Origin: Ptychodera flava
Lineage: Eukaryota; Hemichordata; Enteropneusta; Ptychoderidae
Reading direction: 5' to 3'
Assembly (NCBI RefSeq): GCF_041260155.1
Contig: NC_091944.1
Location: forward strand, 28,090,332-28,154,331
DNA: 64,000 nt
Shown here: positions 63,841-64,000 of the stretch, in pieces
Layout: each line of letters starts with the position of its first letter
Numbering within the stretch: the stretch's first letter is position 1
Position numbers and translations under genes: made by a program
Notes under the pieces: model-generated
The model's database searches: none
Seen by the model: the letters and a program-made list of their open reading frames with translations, nothing else
Told to the model about the DNA's origin: nothing

Positions 63841-64000
63841 GCTGTGTCTAACATGGAGGTAGCAGAGACTACCTCCATGTGTCTACCAAATGAAAGCCAG
63901 GGAAATTTGAACAAACTTAACATCCCAACTTTGATGCCGGAGCATTTTAATATACTAAAACACAGTGGGGAGTAACTGATAGTATATCAATCGACCTTGA

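Larger units (their letters stand above)
61453..64000. other. Right flank, repeats and palindromes, no gene
   Basis: It begins with a segment (about 61470-61645) inverted relative to 42110-42285. A lone MITE end lies at about 62134-62165. After that there are several short palindromes and no recognisable coding sequence. Open frames of 60-98 codons near 62145-62396 and 62661-62957 lack supporting features. Confidence 0.5.

Overview
This is a eukaryotic, AT-rich animal genomic window. Genes have introns with GT/AG boundaries, there are many short microsatellites, and mobile elements fill most of the space. Three things point to a marine deuterostome-type invertebrate, possibly a hemichordate, lancelet or echinoderm: a Gmr1-like retrotransposon, a ZU5-UPA-death gene, and a cluster of histamine N-methyltransferase (HNMT)-like genes. 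The species cannot be fixed from sequence alone, so this is inference.

Layout. At 79-240 there is a possible last exon of a plus-strand gene. At 4564-9474 (minus strand) lies a four-exon gene whose splice phases close exactly. It encodes about 847 aa: a helical N-terminus, a ZU5 domain, a UPA domain and two death-type domains. From about 9.5 to 22.5 kb I see no convincing gene. That stretch holds a 1.6 kb inverted-terminal-repeat element (18378-19952) with internal 187 bp repeats, followed by two large hairpins (20051-20464 and 20541-20769).

From 22.5 to 61.5 kb there is a segmentally duplicated array on the minus strand with three HNMT-like genes. Copy A (22504-25680) is broken. Copy B (34379-38403) is complete except for one frameshift. 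Copy C (56924-60711) is intact and predicted at 298 aa. Blocks Y-X-Z(HNMT) occur twice: about 26638-39147 and about 39671-61452. Because the two units align base by base, later insertions stand out against an empty site in the other copy. They are a tRNA-like pair in a TA repeat (unit 1 only), a 5'-truncated non-LTR retrotransposon (unit 1 only), a 384 bp foldback element (unit 2 only), a 350 bp TTAA-target element (unit 2 only) and a 6.2 kb LTR retrotransposon (unit 2 only).

The LTR element (47906-54108) has 581 bp LTRs that differ by only three substitutions and two single-base indels. It has a tRNA-Pro primer site and the unusual pol order protease, integrase, reverse transcriptase, RNase H, which marks the Gmr1 group of Ty3/gypsy elements. 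Its reading frame is broken by about seven frameshifts.

From 61.5 kb to the end there is no recognisable gene, only repeats and several short near-perfect palindromes. I saw no wholly new gene system. The most useful observations are the paralogue-dated insertions, the altered substrate residues in the HNMT-like proteins, the tandem death-domain architecture and the repeat structures.
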